Below, piece after piece: positions 1 to 7,764 of a stretch of DNA of 64,000 bases; position 1 is the stretch's first letter; each line of letters opens with the position of its first letter. Below the pieces are notes generated by a model that ran no database searches, was not told where the DNA came from, and saw only the letters and a program-made list of their open reading frames with translations. Made by a program: the position numbers and the translations under genes. Source of the stretch: Leptospira fluminis (lineage in GTDB: Bacteria > Spirochaetota > Leptospiria > Leptospirales > Leptospiraceae); assembly GCF_004771275.1 (NCBI RefSeq), contig NZ_RQEV01000010.1, positions 1-64,000 of the forward strand, given 5' to 3'.

Positions 1-231
1 GTATCCACATTAATTACGTCACCACACACGTCAAACTATTTTTGTATATTTTATCCAAACATCTAAAACAATTTTTCAAAAATATTCTCGGGCGGCCCTT
101 CTAATTTCCAATAAAATCCGGCCCTTTACCTTCGGGTCCGCTCGAAAAATGGGCCCCGCCGGAACAAAAAGCGGATCGCAAACTTCGGCCGGACCGAAAC
201 CGACTCGGAGAATATATGCAGATTTTATAAA
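1..231. other. AT-rich intergenic stretch at the left edge
   Basis: No gene is visible here. On the minus strand it lies downstream of the barrel gene that ends at 232. It is AT-rich at both ends with a GC-rich middle (about 90-215). I see no hairpin followed by a T-run that would make a convincing terminator, and no complete promoter pair I would defend. Confidence 0.4.
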
Positions 232-1581
232 TTAAAAATACTTTGTATATCCGACGGAAAAATAATAAATAGCCCTTACGATATTCTGGCTCTGGTAGGA
301 ATCTATAATCACTTTTTGGATGATCGGATCGCTCACGTTATTGACGACGGCCTGTTTAAAGGCGTTATTGTACATCCCGTACTGTTTCGAAGGATCCACC
401 GTAAGTCCGTCCTCGTTCTGGTATCTGCCTTTTATATTATCGAAATAATAATTGCTGTCGTAGATCTCCAGGTCGGGACGATACGCTACGTTTGCCGTGA
501 GAAAAAAACCGTCTATGGAATACTTTAAGGTCGTGGTAATATCTGAAAAACCGGATCGATTGTCCGCCGGATTGTTCCGGATGATATATCCAGCCGAGGT
601 GGTCCAAGAGAATTTCATGAAATCGTTCAATTTGAACTCATGCCCGATCTCCAAGGGTATGTATCCCCACCCTTTGTTGATTCCGGTCGTAGAAGCATCG
701 TTCGCCGGATCCATGGTCTTATAAAAGGAAAGCTTCGGTTCCAGAAATTGAAGGATCGGAATTTCCCATCGGACGAACACCTGGGTCCAAGAAAACCTGT
801 CTTTGGCGAGAAACGTGTTATAGGAAAAAAAACCGACGTCGAAATTTCCGAACTTCGATTTGCTCAGCTCGTAAGTCAGCTCGATCTCGCCTCCGTTATC
901 CCATTTTAATCCGTTGTCCTCCTTATAGGGGTGCACGTATCTCGGATCGAACGGGACCTGTCCTTGGGCCAAGGCCGGTTGGTAATATCCTAGGAGTTCC
1001 GGCCCCCCGGGTCGGTTTTGCAAAAACCTTTGGTCCGAATCTCGGTTTCCCAAATGACTCGTAAAAAGGTTGAACCAGAATTCTACCGTTAGGCGGTCCG
1101 TCACGGGGATTTCTATGGAAGGCTGGAACGTGTAGGCGGGCAGGAAGGATTTGTATGCGATATTATCCCTTTGACTCAGAGATTCGCTACCGAACGTATT
1201 TCCTCGAAATACGAAGTCCGTCGCAAACTCTACGTTAACGGCGATTTTATCCTCCTCGTCGTCCTCTTTCTGCTTCGAACCCGATTTAAGACTTTCGTGC
1301 TTTTTGTCTTCTTCGTCCTCATCTTCGTTTTCGGCGGAGGACTCAGGAGGTCTCGCCGGGACCGAATTTTTTTGGTCCGTGGGATTTCCTCTGGGCTTTC
1401 GGTTTTCTTTTTCTTTCTCGGATTCTCGCCTCGCCTTCCGGTCCTTCCCTTGGAAAAAACCGGGGCCCGGCGTTTGCGAATCCAAAGAGGACGGCCAAAA
1501 GAAGGAGCCGCCGAAAAAAGACAAAACGAAAAGAATGTAAAAAAGGAAGGATCTTGACGAAGCGCGCATGAACGGCAGCAT
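232..1581 (-). CDS. Outer-membrane beta-barrel protein with charged N-terminal linker
   Basis: Predicted outer-membrane protein of about 449 residues. From the ATG at 1581 it begins with a hydrophobic signal sequence (FLFYILFVLSFFGGSFF), then about 80 very charged residues (KDRKARRESEKEKE, then ENEDEDEEDKK), then a barrel-like region of alternating strands that opens with FATDFVFRGN and ends with the C-terminal Phe typical of porins. The DFVFRG opening recalls the TorF/Gcw_chp porin-like family, which is a weak assignment. It is clearly paralogous to the protein at 21648-23078: both have TDFV(F/W)RG near the start, RPDLxxYDxxxYY, and a Phe end. The 1581 start is chosen because the ATG overlaps the stop of the upstream gene (TAATG), which implies translational coupling; a longer upstream frame exists but lies inside that gene. 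It is last in the speD-speE operon. Substrate unknown. Confidence 0.75.
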   Translation of the reverse strand: MLPFMRASSRSFLFYILFVLSFFGGSFFWPSSLDSQTPGPGFFQGKDRKARRESEKEKENRKPRGNPTDQKNSVPARPPESSAENEDEDEEDKKHESLKSGSKQKEDDEEDKIAVNVEFATDFVFRGNTFGSESLSQRDNIAYKSFLPAYTFQPSIEIPVTDRLTVEFWFNLFTSHLGNRDSDQRFLQNRPGGPELLGYYQPALAQGQVPFDPRYVHPYKEDNGLKWDNGGEIELTYELSKSKFGNFDVGFFSYNTFLAKDRFSWTQVFVRWEIPILQFLEPKLSFYKTMDPANDASTTGINKGWGYIPLEIGHEFKLNDFMKFSWTTSAGYIIRNNPADNRSGFSDITTTLKYSIDGFFLTANVAYRPDLEIYDSNYYFDNIKGRYQNEDGLTVDPSKQYGMYNNAFKQAVVNNVSDPIIQKVIIDSYQSQNIVRAIYYFSVGYTKYF

Positions 1582-2327
1582 TAAGCGCGCATAAATTCCA
1601 TGACTCCTACGACCAATTCCAAAAGAATCAGAACTACGATCGTATATTCCGCTAACATTTCCCAAAATAAAAACTTCTTTTCCGAGACTCTTTCCAAAAG
1701 GACTTCCAAAGCCTCGTGAATCGATTCCCAAGACTCGACTAAGGATTCTAGTTCTTCCGAATTCGGTCCCTTCGGTCCGATTCCGAATTTTCTCAGTTCC
1801 TCCCACTCTGGGTCGAATCCTTTCGAAAGTAAAGAATAAGTCGCTTCCAGCTTGAGGAGTAAAGTTAGACTACGGTCATGTTCTTCACGAACTTCATCCG
1901 CTTCCAACAACTGCATCGTCGTTACTTTAGAATATTTCGATACGCTTCTGACCGCCCACTCTCGAGCTCTCTGCGCATAACTGTGCGTAAATTCAAAAAA
2001 AGCGGCAAAAGCCGCTCTCGTAGCGAAAAGAGAATTCTTGCCCTTCTCGCGGGAATTTACCTGTAGCTCGCCCGCTCGGACCGGTCTGGAGACGGAAATG
2101 ACTTCGCAAGAGAGAGCCTGCTCCTTCAGCCATCCTTCTACCTGAACACGTTCTTGCACATGATCGCCGTCCGCGCCCAGGACGACGATACAATCAAAAG
2201 GAAATCCCAGACTCCAAGCGGATTTGCGAAAGGAGGAGGAGATCTCTTCGATTCCGGCGTTGAGGCCGGAACCGGTTTTTACTTGCGAAAGAAAGTATAC
2301 CCGAAAGCACGCTCGGCCATCGGTCAT
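1581..2327 (-). CDS. DUF155/RMD1-like protein with C-terminal membrane anchor
   Basis: A 248-residue protein. The N-terminal half looks like a small alpha/beta domain (FDCIVVLGADGD). The middle is helical and charged, and the last 30 residues form one membrane segment (EYTIVVLILLELVVGVMEF). The pattern of coiled helix, short loop and a C-terminal hydrophobic helix starting with an acidic residue resembles the DUF155/RMD1 (YagE-like) family, but the N-terminal half is divergent, so the assignment is tentative. Its ATG overlaps the speE stop (ATGA) and its stop overlaps the start of the barrel gene, so all appear co-translated. No enzyme motif is visible. The role is unknown; known RMD1-type proteins act at membranes. 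Confidence 0.65.
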   Translation of the reverse strand: MTDGRACFRVYFLSQVKTGSGLNAGIEEISSSFRKSAWSLGFPFDCIVVLGADGDHVQERVQVEGWLKEQALSCEVISVSRPVRAGELQVNSREKGKNSLFATRAAFAAFFEFTHSYAQRAREWAVRSVSKYSKVTTMQLLEADEVREEHDRSLTLLLKLEATYSLLSKGFDPEWEELRKFGIGPKGPNSEELESLVESWESIHEALEVLLERVSEKKFLFWEMLAEYTIVVLILLELVVGVMEFMRA

Positions 2328-3274
2328 CGTTTGACCCCTTTCCGATACTCCGTATCTTTAGGGGAAAATCGTAGAGGTTGCTCGTCTTCCAAAAAGGATC
2401 CGTCTAGGGAGAGGCATTTTCTCAAATCCTTAGGCAGAGAAAAAATACCTCGGTAGGTGATTTCATCGAACGCGAACAGGCGGGAAGGCATATTGCGTTT
2501 CTCGATACGGTTACTCAATTCCTCGGCGCTCAGGATCGGATTTCCCGCATTCGTAGCGATGATAAATCCCCAAGTAGAGGTAAAGGACGGTACGAAGATG
2601 CTATAGCTTTCCACAAACTCGAAAGACTTACGGATCGTTCTCCGGAGAGTCGCGTGTTGCGCCCAAATTTGCGAGGAAAGTTCCAAAGCCTGCAGAGCCA
2701 AATATCCGTTTCGATTCAATCTCTTGGCACAGAGGGCGTAGAATTCCTTGGTGTAGAGTCGGATTGCGGGTCCGTCGACAAGGATATCCGTGATGTCCGT
2801 AATGATCACATCGAAAGTCTCCGTCGTTTCCTCCAGATACTTCCGACCATCCATGTACAAAAGTTTCGCGCGCGGATCGGAAAAGGCGCTAGAATTCCAG
2901 TCTGAAAGATGGTTTTTGCAAAAATCCACGAATTCGCCGTCGATGTCCACCATCACCGCCAATTCTACGGAATCGTGCTTGAGCACTTCCCGTAAGGTCG
3001 CTCCTTCGCCTCCTCCTAAAATCAGGACTTTTCTAGGTTCCGGATGGGCCAGCATAGCCGGCTGTACCAAACATTCATGGAATAAATGTTCGTCAGCTTC
3101 GGCCGATTGAACCGCTCCATCAAGCACCATGGTCTTTCCGAACGCGTGCAAATGGTGAAACTCCACTTGCTGAAACTCCGTCCGGAAACTCCTGGAATTC
3201 TTATCCTTCAGGAATTGGTGCATTTCACGGTAATCGACCTGTTCCGTGAACCAAGATTGTGTAGTAGGATCCAT
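2324..3274 (-). CDS. speE: Spermidine synthase (polyamine aminopropyltransferase)
   Basis: Transfers the aminopropyl group of decarboxylated AdoMet to putrescine or a related amine. The 316 residues show a short N-terminal beta domain (to about 80) and a Rossmann methyltransferase-type fold: GGGEGAT at 87-93 binds the nucleotide, an acidic loop follows at D110-D112, MDGRKYL lies at 141-147, and D160 with D163 in IITDITD provide the catalytic acidic residues. The Ser-Asp-Pro seen after the first Asp in many SpeE proteins is Thr-Asp-Ile here, so the exact acceptor amine is open. GAGAGGTAAA just upstream of the ATG is a strong ribosome site. It lies 12 bases after speD, which makes its co-substrate, and overlaps the next gene by ATGA. 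Confidence 0.93.
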   Translation of the reverse strand: MDPTTQSWFTEQVDYREMHQFLKDKNSRSFRTEFQQVEFHHLHAFGKTMVLDGAVQSAEADEHLFHECLVQPAMLAHPEPRKVLILGGGEGATLREVLKHDSVELAVMVDIDGEFVDFCKNHLSDWNSSAFSDPRAKLLYMDGRKYLEETTETFDVIITDITDILVDGPAIRLYTKEFYALCAKRLNRNGYLALQALELSSQIWAQHATLRRTIRKSFEFVESYSIFVPSFTSTWGFIIATNAGNPILSAEELSNRIEKRNMPSRLFAFDEITYRGIFSLPKDLRKCLSLDGSFLEDEQPLRFSPKDTEYRKGVKR

Positions 3275-3286
3275 TTTACCTCTCTT

Positions 3287-3712
3287 TTAAGCGGACCGCT
3301 CTTCGTACCGATTGATCACTCTCTCCGGCTTCCACAGTTTTTGCAGGTATGTACCGAAAGGAATCACATCGATCGTCTTACCGCAGGTAAAAATATCCAA
3401 AAAGCAGGAACCGTATTCCGGGTATGTGTGGATACTAGCGTGAGATTCCGAAAGCAGAAATAGAATCGTCACTCCGTGCGGATCGAAACGATGTTCGACC
3501 TTATTCAAAATGGTGGCGCCGATGGATTGAATCGCTTCTTCCATATCACGAGAAATCCTCTCCGCATCGTCCAAATCGATTTGGCATCCTACGAAATCCG
3601 TCATTAAATGACGTCCGTAGAATTCGAAACCTGGTTGGCCATTTTCGGCGGGAACTTGTCCCGGCTTGGATAGGATGGGTCGGACAGGACCTTGCGTATT
3701 GATAATCGACAT
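3287..3712 (-). CDS. speD: S-adenosylmethionine decarboxylase proenzyme (class 1B)
   Basis: Makes decarboxylated AdoMet, the aminopropyl donor for SpeE. The 141-residue proenzyme cleaves itself to generate a pyruvoyl cofactor. The processing site is Glu89-Ser90 in SESHASIHTYPE; the spacing to His95 (+5) and Cys110 (+20) matches the catalytic His and Cys of bacterial class 1B enzymes such as that of Thermotoga. The N-terminal 25 residues (IINTQGPVRPILSKPG) are a little longer than in the shortest members. It is the first polyamine gene, 12 bases before speE. The leader between 3713 and 3804 holds two inverted repeats (listed separately) that could affect its expression. Confidence 0.95.
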   Translation of the reverse strand: MSIINTQGPVRPILSKPGQVPAENGQPGFEFYGRHLMTDFVGCQIDLDDAERISRDMEEAIQSIGATILNKVEHRFDPHGVTILFLLSESHASIHTYPEYGSCFLDIFTCGKTIDVIPFGTYLQKLWKPERVINRYEERSA

Positions 3713-3740
3713 ATATATTAAAATCTCCGTTTTTCTAACT

Positions 3741-3784
3741 CGAAACCGGGATCAACCTCGGTTTCGCCGGGGAACTTTTTCCCC
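3741..3784 (-). promoter_or_regulatory. Structured leader upstream of speD (two hairpins)
   Basis: Read on the minus strand, two perfect inverted repeats precede speD. The first (3784-3769) pairs GGGGAA with TTCCCC around a four-base loop. The second (3766-3741) pairs CGAAACCG with CGGTTTCG around a ten-base loop. About 28 bases then lead to the speD ATG. Neither hairpin is followed by a T-run, so simple termination is unlikely. The pairing is seen in the sequence; a regulatory role is only inferred. Confidence 0.4.
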
Positions 3785-3804
3785 TAAAAATCCATTTCAC
3801 CGAA

Positions 3805-4215
3805 TCAACAAAAGGGAGAGGAGAAAGGCGGGGGAAGAGAAAGAAACGTGTGCTGGAGTAATGTATTGCGGAAAAATGCGCCAGAAATGTCCGGCATTTC
3901 CAAGGTGGACTTGGATTGGACCAATTGAAATCCGAGCAAAGGGAGGGAGTCCTCTCTTGCATCCGTTTTGGTCTGGGCTTCGAAGTAGGAACCGGTAAAT
4001 AATCCGGACTGTTCCCGCACATTATGTCTCGGGATCCTAGGCCGGAAAACCTCTCCTTCTACCCCTCCCCAATCGCCGTTCCAGATATCGATGGTATCGA
4101 TCACCGCATCCATAGCGAGGGAATACAGAAGTAGGGATAAAATGAGGGAATGAAGGAATTTGAATCTCCCCCCGATTCGTTTTACCGTCGCTCCGAATGC
4201 AGGTTGTAAATGCAT
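3805..4215 (-). CDS. Hypothetical protein with N-terminal hydrophobic segment
   Basis: A 136-residue reading frame that I do not recognise. It has a short basic N-terminus, a hydrophobic stretch (FLHSLILSLLLYSLAM) that could be a signal or anchor, then a soluble part with DTIDIWNGDWGG. Codon choice (GAT, ATC, GGA, TCC) looks like that of neighbouring genes, which supports coding. No good ribosome site is visible before the ATG, and the last 15 residues (rich in Pro, Ser, Phe) look poorly constrained. It points towards speD, about 90 bases upstream of it, and might share its transcript. Confidence 0.42.
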   Translation of the reverse strand: MHLQPAFGATVKRIGGRFKFLHSLILSLLLYSLAMDAVIDTIDIWNGDWGGVEGEVFRPRIPRHNVREQSGLFTGSYFEAQTKTDAREDSLPLLGFQLVQSKSTLEMPDISGAFFRNTLLQHTFLSLPPPFSSPFC

Positions 4216-4449
4216 AAAAACGTTTTGAAAGCTTAGACGGAAAAAAAATTCCGGTCAATTCATAAAGGATTCTAATCCCCCCCTTTTTGTATATAAAATT
4301 TAGCCTATTTTTATTACAAATCGAAGGGAATTAGAGCATTTCAGGTTGCAAAAAAGAACCGAATTCCCTAAAAAAGCGACTCGGAATTTGCTACCTCGTT
4401 ACGGCATCCTGCTTGCGGGATAGGGTTAGGGATCCATTTTAAGAATCAG
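4216..4449. other. Intergenic region between divergent genes
   Basis: About 230 bases separate the minus-strand hypothetical gene from the plus-strand patatin gene, so promoters for both should lie here. The section near 4270-4320 is AT-rich (TATATAAAATTTAGCC). An imperfect hairpin (ATCCTGC / GCGGGAT) sits at about 4407-4422, some 30 bases before the patatin ATG. Nothing else is clear. Confidence 0.35.
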
Positions 4450-5448
4450 ATGAGTTCTTATTTTTCCCCCGGAAATTCCGACGTTTTTCCGGGAAACAAC
4501 CGCCTTCCGTCCGCCTCCAAAAACTCTAAGGCTTTGGTAGTCGCTGGCGGAGGAATGAAAGGTTCGTTTGCGGGAGGCGCCCTCTACGCTTTGAACCAAT
4601 ACCTTCCCTCTACATTCTTCGATCTCATTTTAGGGGTTTCGTCCGGGTCCTGCGCGGCAGCTTACTATGCGACAGGTTACGAAACCAGTCCCGAAGAAGA
4701 GGTCCGGACCTTGGATATTTGGAGAAAAGAGCTGGTTGGGAACAAGCTCATCTCCTTGTTGAATCCGTTTCGGGGAAAAACCCTCCTCGACCAGGAATAC
4801 CTGATCGATTACCTGTTCGGGACGAAGTACCGCTTACCCGCGGAATACCTGGAAAAAAAGGAAACCTCTCCTTTCTATGTCGTAGTGACGAATCTGGCAA
4901 AGGCAAGGGCGGAGTACGTTCGCGCCACGGCTTCCAACGTACTCAACCTTCTCAAAGCGGCGACCTCGCTTCCCATCGCCACCCGGGGAAAATGGAAATT
5001 GGAAGACCAGTATTTCGGAGACGGAGGCATCTCGGACCCGATCCCTGTGGAAAAAGTGATAGAGGCCGGATTTAAGGACATCACCGTGGTTTTAAATTCT
5101 CCCAAGGAGGACCTTTCCGATCCGATCCCGAACTTCCAAGGATGGCTTTCCTATCCTTCCGATCGAAAGCTCTACCACATGATCACAAAGGTTCACCATA
5201 CGATGTACAATCGCGCCATTGGGATCATCGAATCTCCTCCTGCGAACGTCAAGATCAGGGTGATCGCTCCTAAAGTTTCCGAACTTAGTATGGTAAGCAC
5301 AAGTTCCCGGTTGCTGAATCGCTCCGTTACGAGAGGAATGGAGGCCGGCCACAGGGTGGTCGCGAATCTTCTGGGCGAACTTTCCTCCCTCAGAAACAAA
5401 TCCATCTTCCGAAAACTCTGGATTCCGACGGTAAACCCGAAAGGTTGA
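4450..5448 (+). CDS. Patatin-like phospholipase
   Basis: Predicted serine acyl hydrolase of 332 residues acting on phospholipids or other acyl esters. The patatin dyad is complete: a glycine-rich oxyanion loop (VVAGGGMKGSFAGGA, about 30-44), the nucleophile elbow GVSSG (62-66, Ser64) and the catalytic Asp in GDGGISDP (Asp191). There is no signal peptide, so it is probably cytoplasmic or peripheral to the inner membrane. The shape fits the bacterial RssA/YlbK-like branch of small patatins. Its stop codon directly abuts the stop codon of the convergent sigma-like gene at 5449, with no base between them and no terminator. Confidence 0.88.
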   Translation: MSSYFSPGNSDVFPGNNRLPSASKNSKALVVAGGGMKGSFAGGALYALNQYLPSTFFDLILGVSSGSCAAAYYATGYETSPEEEVRTLDIWRKELVGNKLISLLNPFRGKTLLDQEYLIDYLFGTKYRLPAEYLEKKETSPFYVVVTNLAKARAEYVRATASNVLNLLKAATSLPIATRGKWKLEDQYFGDGGISDPIPVEKVIEAGFKDITVVLNSPKEDLSDPIPNFQGWLSYPSDRKLYHMITKVHHTMYNRAIGIIESPPANVKIRVIAPKVSELSMVSTSSRLLNRSVTRGMEAGHRVVANLLGELSSLRNKSIFRKLWIPTVNPKG

Positions 5449-6288
5449 TCACGCCGCGAGGGAAAGGTGGAACTCCTTTCCGACTCGACGATCCCGCATT
5501 GTTCGGATCGCGTCGTAATACACTTTCCTTACCGTATGTTCGCTTAGAGAGAGGCTAACGGCGATCCGACGGAAACTTTGCTCTTCTCCGATATGGGCCA
5601 TTTTGTCTGCCCAGATTTTTTTCCTCTTCCTCCACTTTTCGGAGCGGCTGGATTCCGAAAAATACGTCCTTCCGAAAAAGATCTGCAATTGGTCCGTCAC
5701 TGCCTTCCTGCGTAACCTCTGGCTTCTTTCATACTCCTCCTCTTCCCTGAAATAGGTCCGAAGACCGGAGGACTTTCTTCTTAGTTTTTCTTTCAAAAGT
5801 TTGAGTTCCCTCAGATTCATGGGGATCCTATGCCTCATTTTGACCACGAGACAGGGAAGAGTCTCCAGTTTCGCCAAGGCTTTTTGCACCAGGATGCGAA
5901 CGTTCTCCTCTTCGCTAGTCCTCATTTCCGAAACCGTTTCTCTAGTTCCGAGATCGGATCCCTTTACTTCCACAAGGATCCTTTCCTTTTTTCGGGATGC
6001 ACTTTCCCGTTTTCTCTGGTTCAGAATCTGATTCTTTACATAAACGGTGAAATAGGCCGGAAAATTCCCGTATTTCCGCGAACGGTAAATCTCAAGGCAC
6101 CGCTCCGCACTCTGAATGATCCTCAGCATCACTTCGGAACTCCCGTCCTCGTCCATTCCGAACCTACGCATACAGATCTGTTTGGTCCAAATCCAAGCTT
6201 CGTTTAAAAAATCTTTTTTCTCTCCGGTTTGAAAATAGGTTTCGACCGCTTCGGTCAATCGTTGGTCTCGATCCATCATAAGCCTCAT
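5449..6288 (-). CDS. Atypical sigma-70-like RNA polymerase factor
   Basis: About 279 residues. The N-terminal third resembles sigma region 2 (RSRKYGNFPAYFTVYVKNQI, with a following basic stretch), and the C-terminus has a region-4-like helix-turn-helix (FRRIAVSLSLSEHTVRKVYY). Between them lies an unusually long Arg/Lys/Glu-rich insert (roughly 130-215) not seen in ordinary ECF factors. I infer a specialised sigma factor or related DNA-binding regulator; promoter specificity is unknown. Several starts are possible: ATG at 6288, 6279 or 6276. A GAGG sits best for the last one, and a TTG at 6297 opens the longest frame. No anti-sigma gene is next to it. It ends exactly against the patatin gene. 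Confidence 0.6.
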   Translation of the reverse strand: MRLMMDRDQRLTEAVETYFQTGEKKDFLNEAWIWTKQICMRRFGMDEDGSSEVMLRIIQSAERCLEIYRSRKYGNFPAYFTVYVKNQILNQRKRESASRKKERILVEVKGSDLGTRETVSEMRTSEEENVRILVQKALAKLETLPCLVVKMRHRIPMNLRELKLLKEKLRRKSSGLRTYFREEEEYERSQRLRRKAVTDQLQIFFGRTYFSESSRSEKWRKRKKIWADKMAHIGEEQSFRRIAVSLSLSEHTVRKVYYDAIRTMRDRRVGKEFHLSLAA

Positions 6289-6390
6289 GTACGGCAAACG
6301 AAAAATCGGGCGAGCGAATCTCCGTCTTCGCCTGTGTGCGTTAGACGCAATCCGATGACAAAGACCTAATTTACGATTTTTTTTAGAGGA

Positions 6391-6954
6391 TTAGGCGGGT
6401 AGAATTCCGGGATCCAAGTTTTCCGAAGAGATCGGCGAGCAACCCGGCAGCTTGGTCCAGTCGGGATGGTCTCCGATATGCCGGTATTTGTGCTTCCATA
6501 AAATCCTATCCTTCAGAACCAAAAAAGCTCCGGGCATCTGAAGCAAGTGTTGGCCTTGGACTCCGTAGAAATTCCCTTTGGCCACCGCACGAAGCGCCGA
6601 CCCCCAAACTTCCGGACCCGCGAGTTCCAGAAAATTTCCGTCTTCCAAGCCCGCTAGTCCGAAAAATCCGGCCCGAGGGTCGGCGATGGCGCTCGCTTCC
6701 GGCCAGTGCCTTTGGAAAAATTCCTCTCCCATTCTTACTTCTTCCGGAAATACGAATAGAACCGGCGGAAACGCAGGGATGGAATCGGCAAGGTCGCGCA
6801 GATCGGATACGCATTCCCGGCAAAAAATACAACCGAAATGCCGCAAAAAAACCAAAAGGGTCTGCTTCGCGGGAAGATTCTGCTCGAATGTCTGGCCGAT
6901 CAGATTTCTCCCCTGGACGGGACCTTGCATCAATTCTTTGGGTAAAAAATCCAT
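6391..6954 (-). CDS. Peroxiredoxin-like (AhpC/TSA family 2) protein
   Basis: A thioredoxin-fold protein of about 187 residues. The core motif is [14 protein letters not shown], which matches the AhpC-TSA_2 / PRXL2-like group, where a Cys-x-x-Cys pair replaces the usual peroxiredoxin site. The later [17 protein letters not shown] strand and the tail with [11 protein letters not shown] also suit this group. Thiol-disulphide or peroxide reduction in the cytoplasm is likely; the substrate is unknown. The reading frame stays open upstream to 7047, but that would overlap the divergent terC start, so the ATG at 6954 (MDFLPKEL) is preferred. Confidence 0.7.
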   Translation of the reverse strand: MDFLPKELMQGPVQGRNLIGQTFEQNLPAKQTLLVFLRHFGCIFCRECVSDLRDLADSIPAFPPVLFVFPEEVRMGEEFFQRHWPEASAIADPRAGFFGLAGLEDGNFLELAGPEVWGSALRAVAKGNFYGVQGQHLLQMPGAFLVLKDRILWKHKYRHIGDHPDWTKLPGCSPISSENLDPGILPA

Positions 6955-7035
6955 CTCTACAAGTCCGAAACCTTCCACGGAATTTCGCCGGAAATCGATT
7001 GCTTTTTTATTTTTCGATTCGATTTTCTTTTTCGA

Positions 7036-7764
7036 ATGGAAGCACAACTATTAGACTCCACCGTAGCCTTATTTTCTCTTACTGCGATGGAAGTGGTCTT
7101 GGGAATAGACAATATCGTTTTTTTATCCATCGTGGTCGGCAAACTGCCGAAAGAGGAGCAACGTTTAGGCAGAAGCGTCGGGCTCTTGGCCGCCCTGGGG
7201 TTCAGGATCGCGCTGCTTTTTGCAGCAAGCTGGCTAGCGAGTCTTACGGAAGAACTTTTTTCGGTATTTCTCTTCAAGGTGACCGGCAGGGACCTGATCA
7301 TGCTATCCGGAGGTCTTTTTCTGATCGCAAAGAGCACGAGCGAGATCCACCATAAGATCGAATCGGAAGAAAAAGGTTCCCCTTCCGCGGATAAAAAAAG
7401 TTCTTTCGGCCGAGTCGTTTCGCAGGTTATCGTCTTGGATATTATTTTTTCCATTGATTCCATCGTCACCGCAGTCGGCCTATCCGGGGACTTCTACGTA
7501 ATGGCCTCCGCTGTCGTTCTCTCCATGCTGATCATGCTGGCTTTTTCCGGTCCGGTAGGCGATTTTATCAACGCGCATCCTAGCATGAAAGTCCTAGCCT
7601 TATCTTTTCTCATCCTGGTGGGTGTGATGCTTTTTGCGGACGGTTTGCATTTCCATATACCGAAAGGATATATCTACTTCGCGATGGCATTTTCTCTCCT
7701 GGTCGAATTCATAAATATGCGGGCTCGTAAGGCAGGTCCTTCCCCTTCAGAACGGAATCCGTGA
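7036..7764 (+). CDS. TerC family integral membrane protein
   Basis: A 242-residue membrane protein with about seven hydrophobic segments. The family signatures are plain: [20 protein letters not shown] near the N-terminus and [20 protein letters not shown] in the middle, each with conserved acidic residues in the membrane (GIDN and SIDS), as in TerC/Alx/YoaE proteins. Members are linked with metal (manganese) export or tellurite resistance; which applies here cannot be read from sequence. A charged loop (about 105-130) separates the halves. The gene starts divergently from the peroxiredoxin-like gene, and its last 56 bases overlap, tail to tail, the secernin gene. Confidence 0.9.
   Translation: MEAQLLDSTVALFSLTAMEVVLGIDNIVFLSIVVGKLPKEEQRLGRSVGLLAALGFRIALLFAASWLASLTEELFSVFLFKVTGRDLIMLSGGLFLIAKSTSEIHHKIESEEKGSPSADKKSSFGRVVSQVIVLDIIFSIDSIVTAVGLSGDFYVMASAVVLSMLIMLAFSGPVGDFINAHPSMKVLALSFLILVGVMLFADGLHFHIPKGYIYFAMAFSLLVEFINMRARKAGPSPSERNP

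Noticed and set aside
1171..1557. 128-codon plus-strand frame in the first barrel gene
   Set aside because: It is the complement of the charged linker, which yields a hydrophobic-looking product by chance.
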